From Bacteroidales bacterium (GTDB lineage: Bacteria > Bacteroidota > Bacteroidia > Bacteroidales > F082), in the NCBI GenBank assembly GCA_017477425.1, contig JAFUVT010000019.1, positions 1 through 64,000 on the forward strand: a stretch of 64,000 nucleotides of DNA, written 5' to 3'. A program made the translations under genes and the position numbers. The notes beneath the pieces were generated by a model that did no database searches, had not been told where the DNA came from, and saw only the letters and a program-made list of their open reading frames with translations. Of the stretch, positions 1 to 10,500 are shown piece by piece (position 1 is the first letter of the stretch; every line of letters starts with the position of its first letter).

Positions 1-271
1 CGACGAGGCCGTTTTTGAAGGTGATGACCATTGGGAAGCCTTGATGAAAGTGTTTGATGCACTTTATCCCAACGTAAGGGAAAGCCTTTTGTTGCAATAC
101 CCCGACCTGACAGAGATGGAACAGAAGGATTTCATCTTGTCCTATTTCAATGTGTCGCGCGATGACGAAGCCGTCATGTTCAACAAGAGCGTTCACACGG
201 TTGACAAGTGGCGCAACGGAGCCCGGAAGAAAATGCAGAAAAAAGAAGGATCAAGGCAAGACAACAGCTAA
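1..271 (+). CDS. C-terminal part of a helix-turn-helix regulator (5' end outside the window)
   Basis: The reading frame is open from the left edge (frame 2) to a TAA at 269-271, so the true start lies upstream. About 89 codons are visible. The final ~60 residues look like a sigma-factor-like or LuxR-like helix-turn-helix: the segment around LTEMEQKDFILSYFNVSRDD is followed by a recognition-helix-like stretch (EAVMFNKSVHTVDKWRNGARKKM). Such a domain often ends large Bacteroidales regulators that carry TPR repeats or a sensor, but the N-terminal part cannot be seen, so the class is inferred. It lies 227 bp upstream of a secreted DUF3244-type gene on the same strand and could regulate it. Confidence 0.6.
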   Translation, partial: DEAVFEGDDHWEALMKVFDALYPNVRESLLLQYPDLTEMEQKDFILSYFNVSRDDEAVMFNKSVHTVDKWRNGARKKMQKKEGSRQDNS

Positions 272-498
272 AGCGCGGTGCTCTTTCTTTGTTTTATTAT
301 GCAAATAAGATTGTAAGCTTTCGAAAAAAGTTCGTAATCAAGAGATTTACATCTTTCACATTAACAACATTTTGCGAACCAAATCATACGGTAAAAGTTC
401 GTAATGGGATTCGTATCCAGCCTTAATTGTTGTTTTTTTGCACCGTGAATTTTATCACGACAAATCACATTTGTTTAATCTAAAAACACGCAAAAACG
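272..498 (+). promoter_or_regulatory. AT-rich intergenic region with a 13-bp direct repeat
   Basis: This 227-bp gap contains two identical copies of AAAAGTTCGTAAT (326-338 and 393-405), 67 bp apart, close to six helical turns. They sit between the HTH regulator fragment and the DUF3244 gene, so paired operator sites are possible. No clear TAnnTTTG box was found. The short reading frame that covers this region has no coding character. Confidence 0.35.
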
Positions 499-915
499 AT
501 GAACAAAAAAGTATTCTTTTTATCAGCACTATTTGCTATCGGCTTGTATGCCCCTCAAAGTCTGGCCATGAGCAAAGAACCTATCACCATTAATTACTAT
601 AATGAAGATAACCATGAGCTCCCCTCCGAATATGAGAGAATACTGTTACATGGTAGTTTTGATTATAGCGTCGGCCCCAACGCCGTCGTAGCCGGTGCCA
701 ACGACAACGCCGTCTACATCGGCTTCAACCAGGACTTCGGAAATGTCAGCATTTCCATCTACAATGCCGCAGGCAATCTTGTCTACAGCACCGTGGTGGA
801 CACCTCCGTGCAGCAGGTGGTCATCATCCCCTTCTTCTCAGCCGCCAGCGGCTCCTACACCGTCGAGCTCAGCAGCGCCAACGGCTATGCCGACGGGGAT
901 TTCAATCGCAATTAA
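499..915 (+). CDS. Secreted DUF3244-type small protein
   Basis: The protein has 138 aa. Residues 1-23 are a Sec signal peptide (MNKKVFFLSALFAIGLYAPQ, then an SLA-like cleavage region). The mature part is a single immunoglobulin-like beta-sandwich of the DUF3244 kind: alternating hydrophobic strands around GNVSISIYNAAGNLVYS and a closing strand, ASGSYTVELSSANG, then a GDF ending. This is also the layout of T9SS C-terminal domains, but the protein ends shortly after the last strand and lacks a terminal KxxK-type tail. The function of DUF3244 proteins is not established. It is followed after 45 bp by a second secreted protein on the same strand, so the two are probably co-transcribed. Confidence 0.65.
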   Translation: MNKKVFFLSALFAIGLYAPQSLAMSKEPITINYYNEDNHELPSEYERILLHGSFDYSVGPNAVVAGANDNAVYIGFNQDFGNVSISIYNAAGNLVYSTVVDTSVQQVVIIPFFSAASGSYTVELSSANGYADGDFNRN

Positions 916-960
916 CAACAACCTTCAACCTAATTCATTCACATTAAAAACATTACAACA

Positions 961-1605
961 ATGAGAAAAGCTCTCTTTACTATCACCGTCGCGCTGCTCG
1001 CAGTGGCGGCACAGGCACAAATCAAGGTGCATAATGACGGTCAAGTGAGCATCGGTAGCTTGTCAACGAACTATGGAGTCCAATTCCGTCCTTTTGATTA
1101 TACAAGTTTTCGTTCACAAAACAACGACGAATGGAGTTGGGTGGAGTTGTCGTGCTCGGATGTGACAAAACAAAAGCATTGGATTGTGAATAACCTGAAC
1201 CAACCCAACGCCCCTCACACATTCTTCGTGACGACTGATGGATACATATACAAGAGGGGGAGTTGGCGAGCGGCTGATGGCAGCATGATGGACAGTAACT
1301 ATGCGGTGAATAATGCAGGAGCCATACTTGATAGCATCACAGGCGTTTGGTACACTCCTATCGATGACAGCAAAGGCGAAAAGCGGGCCGAGCGTCGCAT
1401 GGGAGTGTTGGCCCAAGAAGTAAAGAATATGCTTCCCGAAGCAGTAACCACCGACGAGAAAGGATTGATGTATGTGGATTACGAGGCATTGACAGTAGTA
1501 CTCATCGAAGCTGTGAAAGAGCAACGCCAGGAAATCATCGAGCTCCGAAAGACGCTCGAAGAAAACGGCTTGATGAAAAAACAACACAAAACCTTGCAAC
1601 CATGA
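961..1605 (+). CDS. Secreted protein with a C-terminal peptidase S74 / tail-fibre chaperone-like domain
   Basis: The protein has 214 aa with an N-terminal signal peptide (residues 1-19, ending AQA). Residues ~118-200 resemble the intramolecular chaperone (S74) domain of phage tail spikes: RMGVLAQEVKNMLPEAV at ~146-162, then YVDYEALTVVLIEAVKEQ and a terminal coiled coil. In phages this domain trimerises the fibre and is then cleaved off. Bacteroidota encode many secreted non-phage versions, and no other phage gene is present here. The stop overlaps the next start by 4 bp (ATGA), which indicates translational coupling with the GH16-like gene. Confidence 0.7.
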   Translation: MRKALFTITVALLAVAAQAQIKVHNDGQVSIGSLSTNYGVQFRPFDYTSFRSQNNDEWSWVELSCSDVTKQKHWIVNNLNQPNAPHTFFVTTDGYIYKRGSWRAADGSMMDSNYAVNNAGAILDSITGVWYTPIDDSKGEKRAERRMGVLAQEVKNMLPEAVTTDEKGLMYVDYEALTVVLIEAVKEQRQEIIELRKTLEENGLMKKQHKTLQP

Positions 1606-2729
1606 AAAAGTTTATCTACCTTTGCGGCATGATGTTGATGACTTTGAACATGACGGCGCAATTTTTAGACGATAACTGGAATGAAATAATCAATGACGAT
1701 TTCTCTGATTTTGTTGGGTGGAATCAGAACTCTTTTATTGAACTTAGCCGTTTCCAGGGTTATCAGCCTATTTGGGAATGCTTCATGAGGGATAGTTTTA
1801 CAGGTGTGACCTCTGATGATAGGCATCAAGCATATCAAACACACTGCGCTTTCCTCAATGCTGATAATAAAATGACACTGAAAGCACAGTATATTAGCAA
1901 CACGTCTTTGATTTGTGGCGTTGATTATTCCATTCCTTTTGGCCGACAGTGTTCAGATAACAATCACCCATTCCCAAATGACATTTTCTATTATTCTGGA
2001 ACTATTGAAACAAAATCCAAGTATTGGTTCGGTTATTATGAGATAAAATGTAGGTTACCTGTTCACCAAGGGACAAAAACTTCCTTTTGGTTATTTGGTG
2101 GGGGGCCTCATTCCTATGAGGAAATAGATATTTTCGAACATTCCGAGGACGACTGTTCTAATCAACTTGATAGAGGATTTAGTTGTGGAATACATTATAA
2201 CCCTTATAGTACAAGTTACTCAGGTGCTCATAATACAGTTAAATTGTTCTATGTATCAGATAATTCGGGTTCGGATTTGTCAGAAGAGCACACATACGCT
2301 TGCGAGTGGCTACCCAACAAAATAACATGGTTTTTTGACAGGAAGGTCATATTTGAATGTAACGACAGGAGCGAAATACCTCAATATCCGATGCGCATTA
2401 AAGTCACACACCCTTTAACATATAGGGCTTTGAATGGAGACTCGCCTGGATGGTTCGGGACAGACAACGTGGTTATTGATTACATCAAGTATTATCAGAT
2501 TGAATTCGATTGCAATACAGACATTGCCATTAGAAATACTGGCGACATCATGGGTTACCAGCCAGGCGTAAAACACGCTATTGCAATTGGCACGTCCGGT
2601 GGATTGGAAATACCCTCTGGCACAGATATTTCATTTATGGCATCAGAATCCATCACCATCAATGATGAGTTAACCATACCTGTTGGTGCAAAAGTGACAA
2701 TGAGAACGCTAGGCTGCCCTGAAGAATAA
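1602..2729 (+). CDS. Secreted glycoside hydrolase family 16-like protein
   Basis: The protein has 375 aa with a signal peptide (residues 1-19). The GH16 signature ExDxxE is intact at 174-179 (EIDIFE) in the context SFWLFGGGPHSYEEIDIFEH. In the family E174 would be the nucleophile and E179 the acid/base. Preceding strands (YFGYYEIKCRLP-like) and a later WFFDRKVIFE also fit the GH16 jelly roll, which cuts beta-1,3/1,4-glucans or galactans; the substrate cannot be read from sequence. The last ~60 residues form a repetitive beta segment similar to coat-hanger stack tails found next to T9SS domains. The gene is notably AT-rich relative to the ruvA-sprA block, which may reflect recent acquisition. 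Confidence 0.75.
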   Translation: MKKFIYLCGMMLMTLNMTAQFLDDNWNEIINDDFSDFVGWNQNSFIELSRFQGYQPIWECFMRDSFTGVTSDDRHQAYQTHCAFLNADNKMTLKAQYISNTSLICGVDYSIPFGRQCSDNNHPFPNDIFYYSGTIETKSKYWFGYYEIKCRLPVHQGTKTSFWLFGGGPHSYEEIDIFEHSEDDCSNQLDRGFSCGIHYNPYSTSYSGAHNTVKLFYVSDNSGSDLSEEHTYACEWLPNKITWFFDRKVIFECNDRSEIPQYPMRIKVTHPLTYRALNGDSPGWFGTDNVVIDYIKYYQIEFDCNTDIAIRNTGDIMGYQPGVKHAIAIGTSGGLEIPSGTDISFMASESITINDELTIPVGAKVTMRTLGCPEE

Positions 2730-2766
2730 CAAACAGAAAACAACATAATACCAAAAAAACAATTCT

Positions 2767-3594
2767 ATGAAAGCACTAACATTATTAATCGGAATGGTCT
2801 TGTTATCCTCTTGGTGCAACGCCCAGCAGGGTGAAATCGTCTATATAGAATATGGACCTGACACATTGCTCAACTATGACCAAAACCAAGTTTGGTTCGA
2901 TGTTGATTTTGACAGCGAAGATGATATACTCATTCATAATTTTTTGGGAGGACCAGGAGACCATGTAACAGGTTTGCACTTTTCCGCATATCATGGGGGG
3001 ACAGGACTAATGCATATCTATCTTGGAGATTTAGAACACGAACCAGGACTTCATACCATACAATTAGGCGACACACTTGCAAACATTGTCAACTGGAGAA
3101 CGGAGTATGGATATGAATACACCTGGGATCAAATCGACCCAAATGTGAATGGCTTTAGAGGTTATCTCGGCACTAGAAAAACAAAAGAAGGCAATTACTA
3201 TTACGGATGGATTGAATTTAAAATGTTCTGGGACACCTCCTTTAACATCTATGTTCCAGCCCCACGAATTGTCATTTTCGGAAGCGCTTTCTGCACCATC
3301 CCCAACTACCCACTGCGAGCGGGCCAAACCAGCCTTGATTGGAGCATTGATGGCAACGACGCCACATCGCACGCCACCCTTCACCCCAACCCCACCACGG
3401 GCCTCGTCACCATCACGGGCAAGGACTTGAGGCAAGCCGAAGTGGTCAACCCCCTCGGGCAGCACGTGGCCACCGCCACGGGCCAAGGCGAGACGCTGCA
3501 AATCGACCTCAGCGGCCTGCCAGTGGGCGTGTATTTCGTCAACATCACTGACGGCAAGGGAAGAAAATGCGTGCGCAAGGTGGTGAGGGAATAA
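2767..3594 (+). CDS. Secreted protein with T9SS type A sorting domain
   Basis: The protein has 275 aa. Residues 1-19 are a signal peptide ending CNAQ. The central region (~20-190) is a beta-rich domain that I do not assign to a named family. Residues ~200-275 are a type A T9SS sorting domain: LHPNPTTGLVTITG, a strand with NPLGQ, LSGLPVGVYFVNI and the terminal KCVRKVVRE. The protein should pass the outer membrane through SprA (encoded 1 kb downstream), after which its tail is removed by the sortase. It is 37 bp from the GH16-like gene and probably in the same operon. The 5' two thirds are AT-rich while the sorting domain is GC-rich, which suggests a module joined to a local tail. Confidence 0.75.
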   Translation: MKALTLLIGMVLLSSWCNAQQGEIVYIEYGPDTLLNYDQNQVWFDVDFDSEDDILIHNFLGGPGDHVTGLHFSAYHGGTGLMHIYLGDLEHEPGLHTIQLGDTLANIVNWRTEYGYEYTWDQIDPNVNGFRGYLGTRKTKEGNYYYGWIEFKMFWDTSFNIYVPAPRIVIFGSAFCTIPNYPLRAGQTSLDWSIDGNDATSHATLHPNPTTGLVTITGKDLRQAEVVNPLGQHVATATGQGETLQIDLSGLPVGVYFVNITDGKGRKCVRKVVRE

Positions 3595-3614
3595 AAAACA
3601 ACTTATGGCACTAA

Positions 3615-3830
3615 CACGGCGGCCTCAACAACGGTTGGATCGTCACCGACTACACGAACGGCTGCTTCACCATCGAGGCGCAACGCCAAAACGAACTCGT
3701 CTCGATGCTCATCTATCTGGCCAGCGAAAGCAAGGATGGTTCCGCCACCATCGAGTATTACGAAGACTCCGAAACGCCCACCTTCATCAAGCAAATCACC
3801 TGGAGAGGCGGCTGGATGGGTGTCAAGTAA
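3615..3830 (+). pseudogene. 5'-truncated remnant of an unidentified protein
   Basis: An open frame follows an in-frame TAA at 3612-3614 and ends at TAA 3828-3830. It translates to about 71 residues starting HGGLNNGWIVTDY and ending ITWRGGWMGVK. Codon choice is typical of the local genes and the peptide looks like real protein, yet there is no start codon near its beginning; the first in-frame ATG is in the middle. It most likely is the 3' end of a gene whose 5' part was lost, perhaps when the preceding T9SS gene took its place. I do not recognise the family. Confidence 0.45.
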
Positions 3831-3935
3831 GCAGATTACAACGCTGTTAGCCCGAACACGGATTCCACGGATAGACACGGATACTATTTTTCCGTGAAAA
3901 TCCGAGGAATCCGTTTTTTGTTTCTCTATTTTTCG

Positions 3936-3943
3936 TATTTTTG
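3936..3943 (+). promoter_or_regulatory. -7 promoter box upstream of ruvA
   Basis: TATTTTTG matches the Bacteroidota TAnnTTTG -7 box, with a T-rich TTTTTTG at 3914-3920 at the right distance for the -33 element. It lies 24 bp before the ATG at 3968. This argues against an earlier ruvA start inside the promoter. Confidence 0.6.
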
Positions 3944-3967
3944 CAGTTTGATAAAAACCGCGCCTTT

Positions 3968-4549
3968 ATGTACGCCTTCATCACCGGAAAAGTAGCCGAA
4001 AAATCGCCGACCTACGTCGTCCTCGACAACCAAGGCATCGGCTATCTCGTCAACATCACGCTCAACACCTTCACCGCCATCGGCGAGAAAGAGGAAGCCA
4101 AACTCTACGTCCACGAGCAAATCCTCGAGGATGCGCACAACCTCTTCGGCTTCTACACGGCCAAGGAGCGCGACCTCTTCGAGCTGCTCATCTCGGTGTC
4201 GGGTGTGGGCTGCAACACGGCCAGGCTCATCCTCAGCTCGCTCACGGTCAACGAACTGAGCACCGCCATCGCCAACGATGACGTGAAGACCATTCAAGCC
4301 GTGAAAGGCATCGGCGCCAAGACCGCCCAACGTATCGTCATCGACCTGAAGGACAAACTCAAGAAAAACGACTTCCAGACGGAAATTTTCGCCGCCCCAA
4401 ACAATACAATCAAAAACGAAGCGTTATCAGCATTGACGATATTGGGCTTCGGCAAAGCCGCCGTCGAGAAAGCCCTCGACCGCCTGCTCAAGCAGATGCC
4501 CGACGCCACCGTGGAAACACTGATCAAAGAAGCACTCAAAGTATTGTAA
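3968..4549 (+). CDS. ruvA: Holliday junction branch migration protein RuvA
   Basis: RuvA forms the tetramer that holds the Holliday junction open and loads the RuvB motor. The protein is 193 aa, the usual length. The N-terminal OB domain (MYAFITGKVAEKSPTYVVLD), the helix-hairpin-helix pair (SVSGVGCNTARLILSSL and AVKGIGAKTAQRIVIDLKDKL) and the C-terminal RuvB-binding helix bundle (EALSALTILGFGKAAVEKAL) are all visible. The frame extends upstream to 3941, but the ATG at 3968 starts the conserved MYAFI and lies after the promoter box. sprA follows after about 20 bp on the same strand; I recall this ruvA-sprA order as common in T9SS-bearing Bacteroidota. Confidence 0.95.
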   Translation: MYAFITGKVAEKSPTYVVLDNQGIGYLVNITLNTFTAIGEKEEAKLYVHEQILEDAHNLFGFYTAKERDLFELLISVSGVGCNTARLILSSLTVNELSTAIANDDVKTIQAVKGIGAKTAQRIVIDLKDKLKKNDFQTEIFAAPNNTIKNEALSALTILGFGKAAVEKALDRLLKQMPDATVETLIKEALKVL

Positions 4550-4572
4550 ACCACCTACTTTTGAAAAACAGA

Positions 4573-7500
4573 ATGAAACGACATATCTTCCTTGCCCTGC
4601 TCCCGACGCTGTTTGCCCTACTCTTTGCGCGAACGGCGACGGCAAGCGTATATGACATTTTCTATGCCAACCCCTACACCGTGGAGCCCGACTCCACCAA
4701 GGTCATTTTCCCCATCCCCGTCGGCACGGGCAACCCCTTGGAAGACCTCAACAACCAGTCGCCGCTCTACCTCAGCGACCCCGACAACTTCTCGACCGAA
4801 ATCATCTACGACCCGCTGACCGGACAATACACCTTCAAGCGCCGCGTCGGACAGTTCTACTACGACACCCCCACCACCCTCTCGCAAAGCGAATACCTTG
4901 ACTATCAGAACCGTAAAGGCATACAAGAATACTGGAAAGAACGCCGCAGCCAAAACGCACGCTCAACCACCAATGGCAGCTCCATCATCCCGCCCATGTT
5001 CATCGGCGGCAAGGCCTTCGAGACCATCTTCGGCAGCAACACAGTGGAAATCAGGCCTCAAGGATCCGTCGACCTCACCTTCGGCTTCAAGCACAGCTTC
5101 CGCGACGACCCCTCCATGAGCGACCGCCGCAAACGCCATAACGACTTCGTCTTCGAACAAGACATCCAACTCAACGTGATGGCCAAAATCGGCGACAAGA
5201 TCAACTTCAACATCAACAAGAACACCAAGGCGACGTTCAACTACCAAGACAAACTCGCCCTGAAATATGAAGGCAAGGAAGACGAAATCATCCAACTCTT
5301 GGAAGCCGGCAACGTCAGCTTCCCGCTCAACAGCACCCTCATCCAAGGCACACAGCAGCTGTTCGGTATCAAGAGCAAGCTGAAATTCGGCAACACCACC
5401 GTTTCGTCCATCGTTTCCTACCAAGAAAGCGAGTCGCAAAACATCACCGTGCAAGGCGGAGCGCAGACCAACCAGTTCGAGCTCAGCTGCCTGGACTATG
5501 AAGAGAACCGTCACTTCTTCCTGAGCCAGTATTTCCGCGACCACTACGAGGAAGCCCTCTCCACCCTGCCCACCGTCACCTCAAGCGTCAACATCACCAA
5601 AATCGAGGTGTGGATCACCAACACCAACACCTCGACGCAAAACACACGTAACATCCTTGCGTTGAACGACTTGGGCGAAGGTAAAAACGGTTGGATCTAC
5701 AACCCAGAAGTCAGCCCGACCAACAGCACGGTATATCCGCGCAATGCGGCCAACAACCTCGTGACCCGCATGGACACGACCCAAATCCGTGGCATCAGCA
5801 CCGTGACCAACTACATGAGCAACGACCCGATGCGCCTCGGTCGCTCGGGCTACATGGTCTCGGGCCGTGACTTCGAGAAAATCGAGAACGCCCGCCGCTT
5901 GAGCAACACCGAATATTCGCTCAACTCGAAACTCGGTTTCATCTCCTTGAACGTAAGCCTCAACTCCAACCAGACCTTGGCTGTCGCCTACCAATACACC
6001 ATCGTGGGCAGCGACGAAGTCTACCAAGTGGGTGAGTTCTCGGACCAAGGCATCAATACACCTAAGGTTTTGGTGGCCAAACTGCTGCGCGGCACTACCG
6101 TCAACACGAAGATGCCCATCTGGAACCTGATGATGAAGAACGTCTACAACATCAGGGCCTACCAAATCGGGTCGCAGGACTTCATGCTCAACATCTTCTA
6201 CAACGGCAACTCGAACAGCACACCTTACGGTTACTTCACCGAGGGCTCAGTGAAAGGCGTCTCGATGCTGCACCTGATGGGCTTGGATAACCTGACCACG
6301 CAAAACAACCCCATCGTGGGCGGTGATGGCGTGTTCGACTTCCTGGACAACGCCGCAACGCAAGGCGGTACCATCAACTCGTCGAACGGCCGCATCTTCT
6401 TCCCCGTGCTGGAACCCTTCGGCAAGCACATCCACACCAAGGTCTTCCCCGACGAGCCCGACTTGGCCGACAAATACGCCTACGACTCGCTGTATACGAT
6501 GACCAAAACCTCCGCCGAGCAATACTCGGAGAAGAACAAGTTCAGCCTGAAAGGCTACTATTCGTCGCAGTCGGGCAGCGAGATCAGCCTCAACGCGATG
6601 AACGTGGCACAAGGCTCGGTGACTGTCACGGCAGGCGGCGTCCAATTGGTTGAAAATGTCGACTATACCGTCGACTACACCTTGGGCCGCGTGACCATCT
6701 TGAACGAAGGCGTCCTCAATTCGGGCACGCCCATCAACATCTCATTGGAGTCGAATTCGGGCTTCAGCGCCATCAAGAAAACCTTCCTCGGCACCCGCGT
6801 CGAGCATGAGTTCAGCCGCGATTTCCGCTTAGGAGGTACTGTGCTCTACCTGGGCGAAAAGTCGTACACGCAGAAAATCAACTACGGCGAGGAAGCCATC
6901 GCCAACACCATTTATGGCGCCGACCTGAGCTACAACACCGAGGCCCGCTGGTTGACCAGCCTCATCGACAAGCTGCCTGGCATCAGCACCAAGGCTCCGT
7001 CGCGCATCAGGGTGGACGGCGAGTTTGCCCGCTTCATCCCTGGCCTCACTCACTCGGCCAGCGAACGCAACACGTCATACATCGACGACTTCGAAGGCGC
7101 CAAGTCGACCATCGACCTGCGCCTGCCCTCCTTGTGGTACATGGCCAGCACGCCGCAAAACCAAAACGACCTCTTCCCCGAGGCCGCTGCCGGCACCGGA
7201 CTCGCCTACGGCAAGAACCGCGCCAAGTTGGCATGGTACGTCATCGATAACTCCATCTTCTACGACCGCAATTTCAACTACCGACCATCGAATGTCGACA
7301 ACGAGGAACTCTCCAAAAACTCGGTACGTCAGGTGTTGGAGACTGAGATCTTCCCGACCAAGAACATCGAGACCGGCACCCAAACCAACGTCTCGGTGCT
7401 CAACTTGGCCTACTATCCCGAAGAACGCGGTCCTTACAACTATGACGTTGACGCGACACCTTACTCTGCCGGTATCGATGCCAATGGCAAGCTCGTCGAC

Positions 7501-10500
7501 CCTCGCAGCCGTTGGGGCGGCATCATGCGCCGAATGGAGTCGACCGACTTTGAAGCCACCAACATCGAATACATCGAGTTCTGGCTGATGGACCCCTTCG
7601 CCGACGAGGAGTTTCAAAACAACCCCGGTAAACTTTACATCAACCTGGGCGACATCAGCGAAGACATCCTTCGCGACGGTCGCAAGTTCTACGAAAACGG
7701 CATGCCTACCACGGCCACCGTCGAGAACGTCGACACCACCATCTGGGGTCGCGTGCCCACCTTGCAAGACCTGGTCGGCACCTTCAGCAACTCCTCGGAG
7801 GCCCGCCAATACCAAGACATCGGTTACGACGGCTTGCGCGACATCGACGAACGCAGCTTCTTTGAGGAACCCTTCCTCAACATCATCAAGAACCGCTTCG
7901 GCGAAAGCTCGGAGGCCTATGCCAAAGCCTTCGCCGACCCGTCGAGCGACAACTACCACTACTTCCGTTCCAATGACTGGGACACCCCTGAAGACGTGGA
8001 GCACCGCAGCATCCTGACCCGCTATAAACAGTTCAACGGCCCCGAAGGCAACTCGCCTGCCGACTTCCAACAGACCGAAGGCTACCAGAACAGCAACTCC
8101 ACCCTGCCCAACGCCGAAGACATCAACGGCGACAACACCTTGAGCGAATCGGAGCGTTACTACCAATACCTCATCGAACTTGACCCTGCCAAGATGAACG
8201 TGGGCCAAAACCACATCTCCGACATCATGGAGTCGACCAACGTGGCCTTGCCCAACGGACAAATCGGTGGCGTCACCTGGTATCAGTTCCGCATCCCCGT
8301 CAGGCAGCCCGACCGTGTCATCGGCCACATCGACGACTTCTCGTCCATCCGCTTCATGCGTATGTTCCTGACCGACTTCGAACGTCCTATCGTGCTTCGC
8401 TTTGCCACCCTCGACCTCGTCAAAGGCGAATGGCGTACCTACTCGCAAAGCATCCAAGCTCCTGGCGAATACGAGCCCAATGACATCAGCAACGAGACCA
8501 CCTTCGACATCTCGGCCGTCAGCATCGACGAGAACAGCCGCCGCCAGCCGGTGCCTTATGTCATCCCGCCCGGCATCCAACAGGAGACCGTCATCGGCAT
8601 GACGCAGACCACACGCATCAACGAGCAAGCCTTGCAACTGACCGTCAACAATCTGGTGGACGGCGACGGACGCGCCATCTACAAGACCGCCGACTTCGAC
8701 CTGCGACAATACAAATACCTGAAGATGTTCGTCCACGCCGAGGCTGCCCACGAAGACAGCCCGCTCGAAGACCAAGACCTGACCGTCTTCATGCGCATCG
8801 GTACCGACTTCACCGAAAACTACTACGAATATGAAGTGCCTGTAAAGGTGACGCAATGGGGAACACCCTACACCAACAAGGAAGGCATCTGGCCCGAAAT
8901 CAACAACCTCGACATCCAGCTGGAAGATCTCGTCGAGGTGAAGCAACGTCGTAACGAAGCCATGAACCAGCCCAACAGCAACGTCAGACTCAACTACATC
9001 TACTCCGAGAAGATCAGGAAAGGCACCGTCGACGGACAAGATTACTTCCACACCATCAAGGTGATCGGTAACCCCAGCATCAGCGACGTGGAAGCCATGA
9101 TGATAGGTATTCGCAACCCGAAACGCCAGAATCTAGCCGACGCCGATGACGGTCTGCCAAAGAGTGCCGTCGTTTGGGTCAACGAGTTGCGTCTCACCGA
9201 CCTGAACAGCAACGGCGGTCTGGCTGCCACAGGACGTCTTGAAGCCACTTTAGCCGACTTGGGCCGCGTGTCGGTCAACGGCTCCTATAGCTCTGCCGGC
9301 TTCGGTGCCTTGGACAGCCGCATCACCAACAACACCTTCGAGGCCAATTCAGCCTTCAACGTGGCCACCGACCTCGACCTTGGCAAGTTCCTCGAGAATA
9401 CCGGCCTCAAAATCCCGATGCACATCGACTACGGCGAGAACAGGATCACCCCGCTCTACAACCCCTACGACCCCGACATCAAGCTCAACGATGCCATGGC
9501 CCTGCTCAACAACGACCACGAAAGAGACTCGCTCCGCTCGATGATCCACGACTACACCCGACAGAAGAACATCAACTTCATGAACGTCAGGAAAGAGCGT
9601 GTGCAAAAGAAGCGCAACGCCGAAGAAGGTGAAGGCAAGCCCAAAGAGAACCCACGCGACCCGAATCGCAGCCTCGGCGGCGGTCGTGGAAACATGCCCA
9701 AGGTGCACATCTACGACATCGAGAACTTCAACCTTTCGTTCTCCTATAACGAGACCTACCAAGAGAACACCGACATCAAATACTACACGACAAAAGCCTA
9801 CCGCGGAGGATTGGGCTACAACTATGCCGGCAACCCCAACAATGTGACGCCTTTCGCCAAAGCCAAATGGGCTTCGAAACCCGCCATGCAAATCATCAAG
9901 GATGTCAACTTCTACTATGCGCCCAAGAGCATCACGTTCAACACCGAGATGTACCGCTACTATTCCGAGAGAGAGATGCGCAACAAGAGCGGCGGCGAGA
10001 TTCTCATTGCCCCGACCTTCTCCAAACAATGGGACTGGAGCCGCAACTACCAGCTGCGCTACGACCTCACCAAAGCCTTGACCTTCGACTATTCGGCACA
10101 GGCCCAAGCCTACATCTACGAGCCCGCCGGCATGGTCGACCGCAACGTGGACCAAGAGACGTACCAAAAGTATCAGGACACCATCAAGAACGAGCTCATG
10201 CACCTTGGCTCGATGTCGCGCTTCCAGCAAAACTTCAACGCCAACTACACCCTGCCCATCAATAAAATCCCGATTTTCAACTGGATTTCGGCAACCGCGA
10301 GCTATCAAGGCAATTACAACTGGACCGCTTCGGCACAGTCCATCCAAGCCCGCCTGGGTAACACCATCGAGAACTCAAACAACATCCAAGGCAACGCCAC
10401 ATTGGACTTCACGAAGCTATATAATAAGGTGCCTTACCTGAAGACCCTCAACACCCCGCAACGACGCAACAATAACAACAACGGTCGAGGCGGAAAGAAC

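Noticed and set aside
961..1605. Prophage remnant because of the S74 tail-fibre-like domain
   Set aside because: The protein has a Sec signal peptide and no capsid, terminase, portal or integrase gene is nearby; secreted S74 proteins are common in Bacteroidota.
7075..9051. 658-codon open frame on the minus strand
   Set aside because: It is antisense to sprA, which has a complete set of family motifs; long antisense frames are a by-product of the GC-rich codon use.
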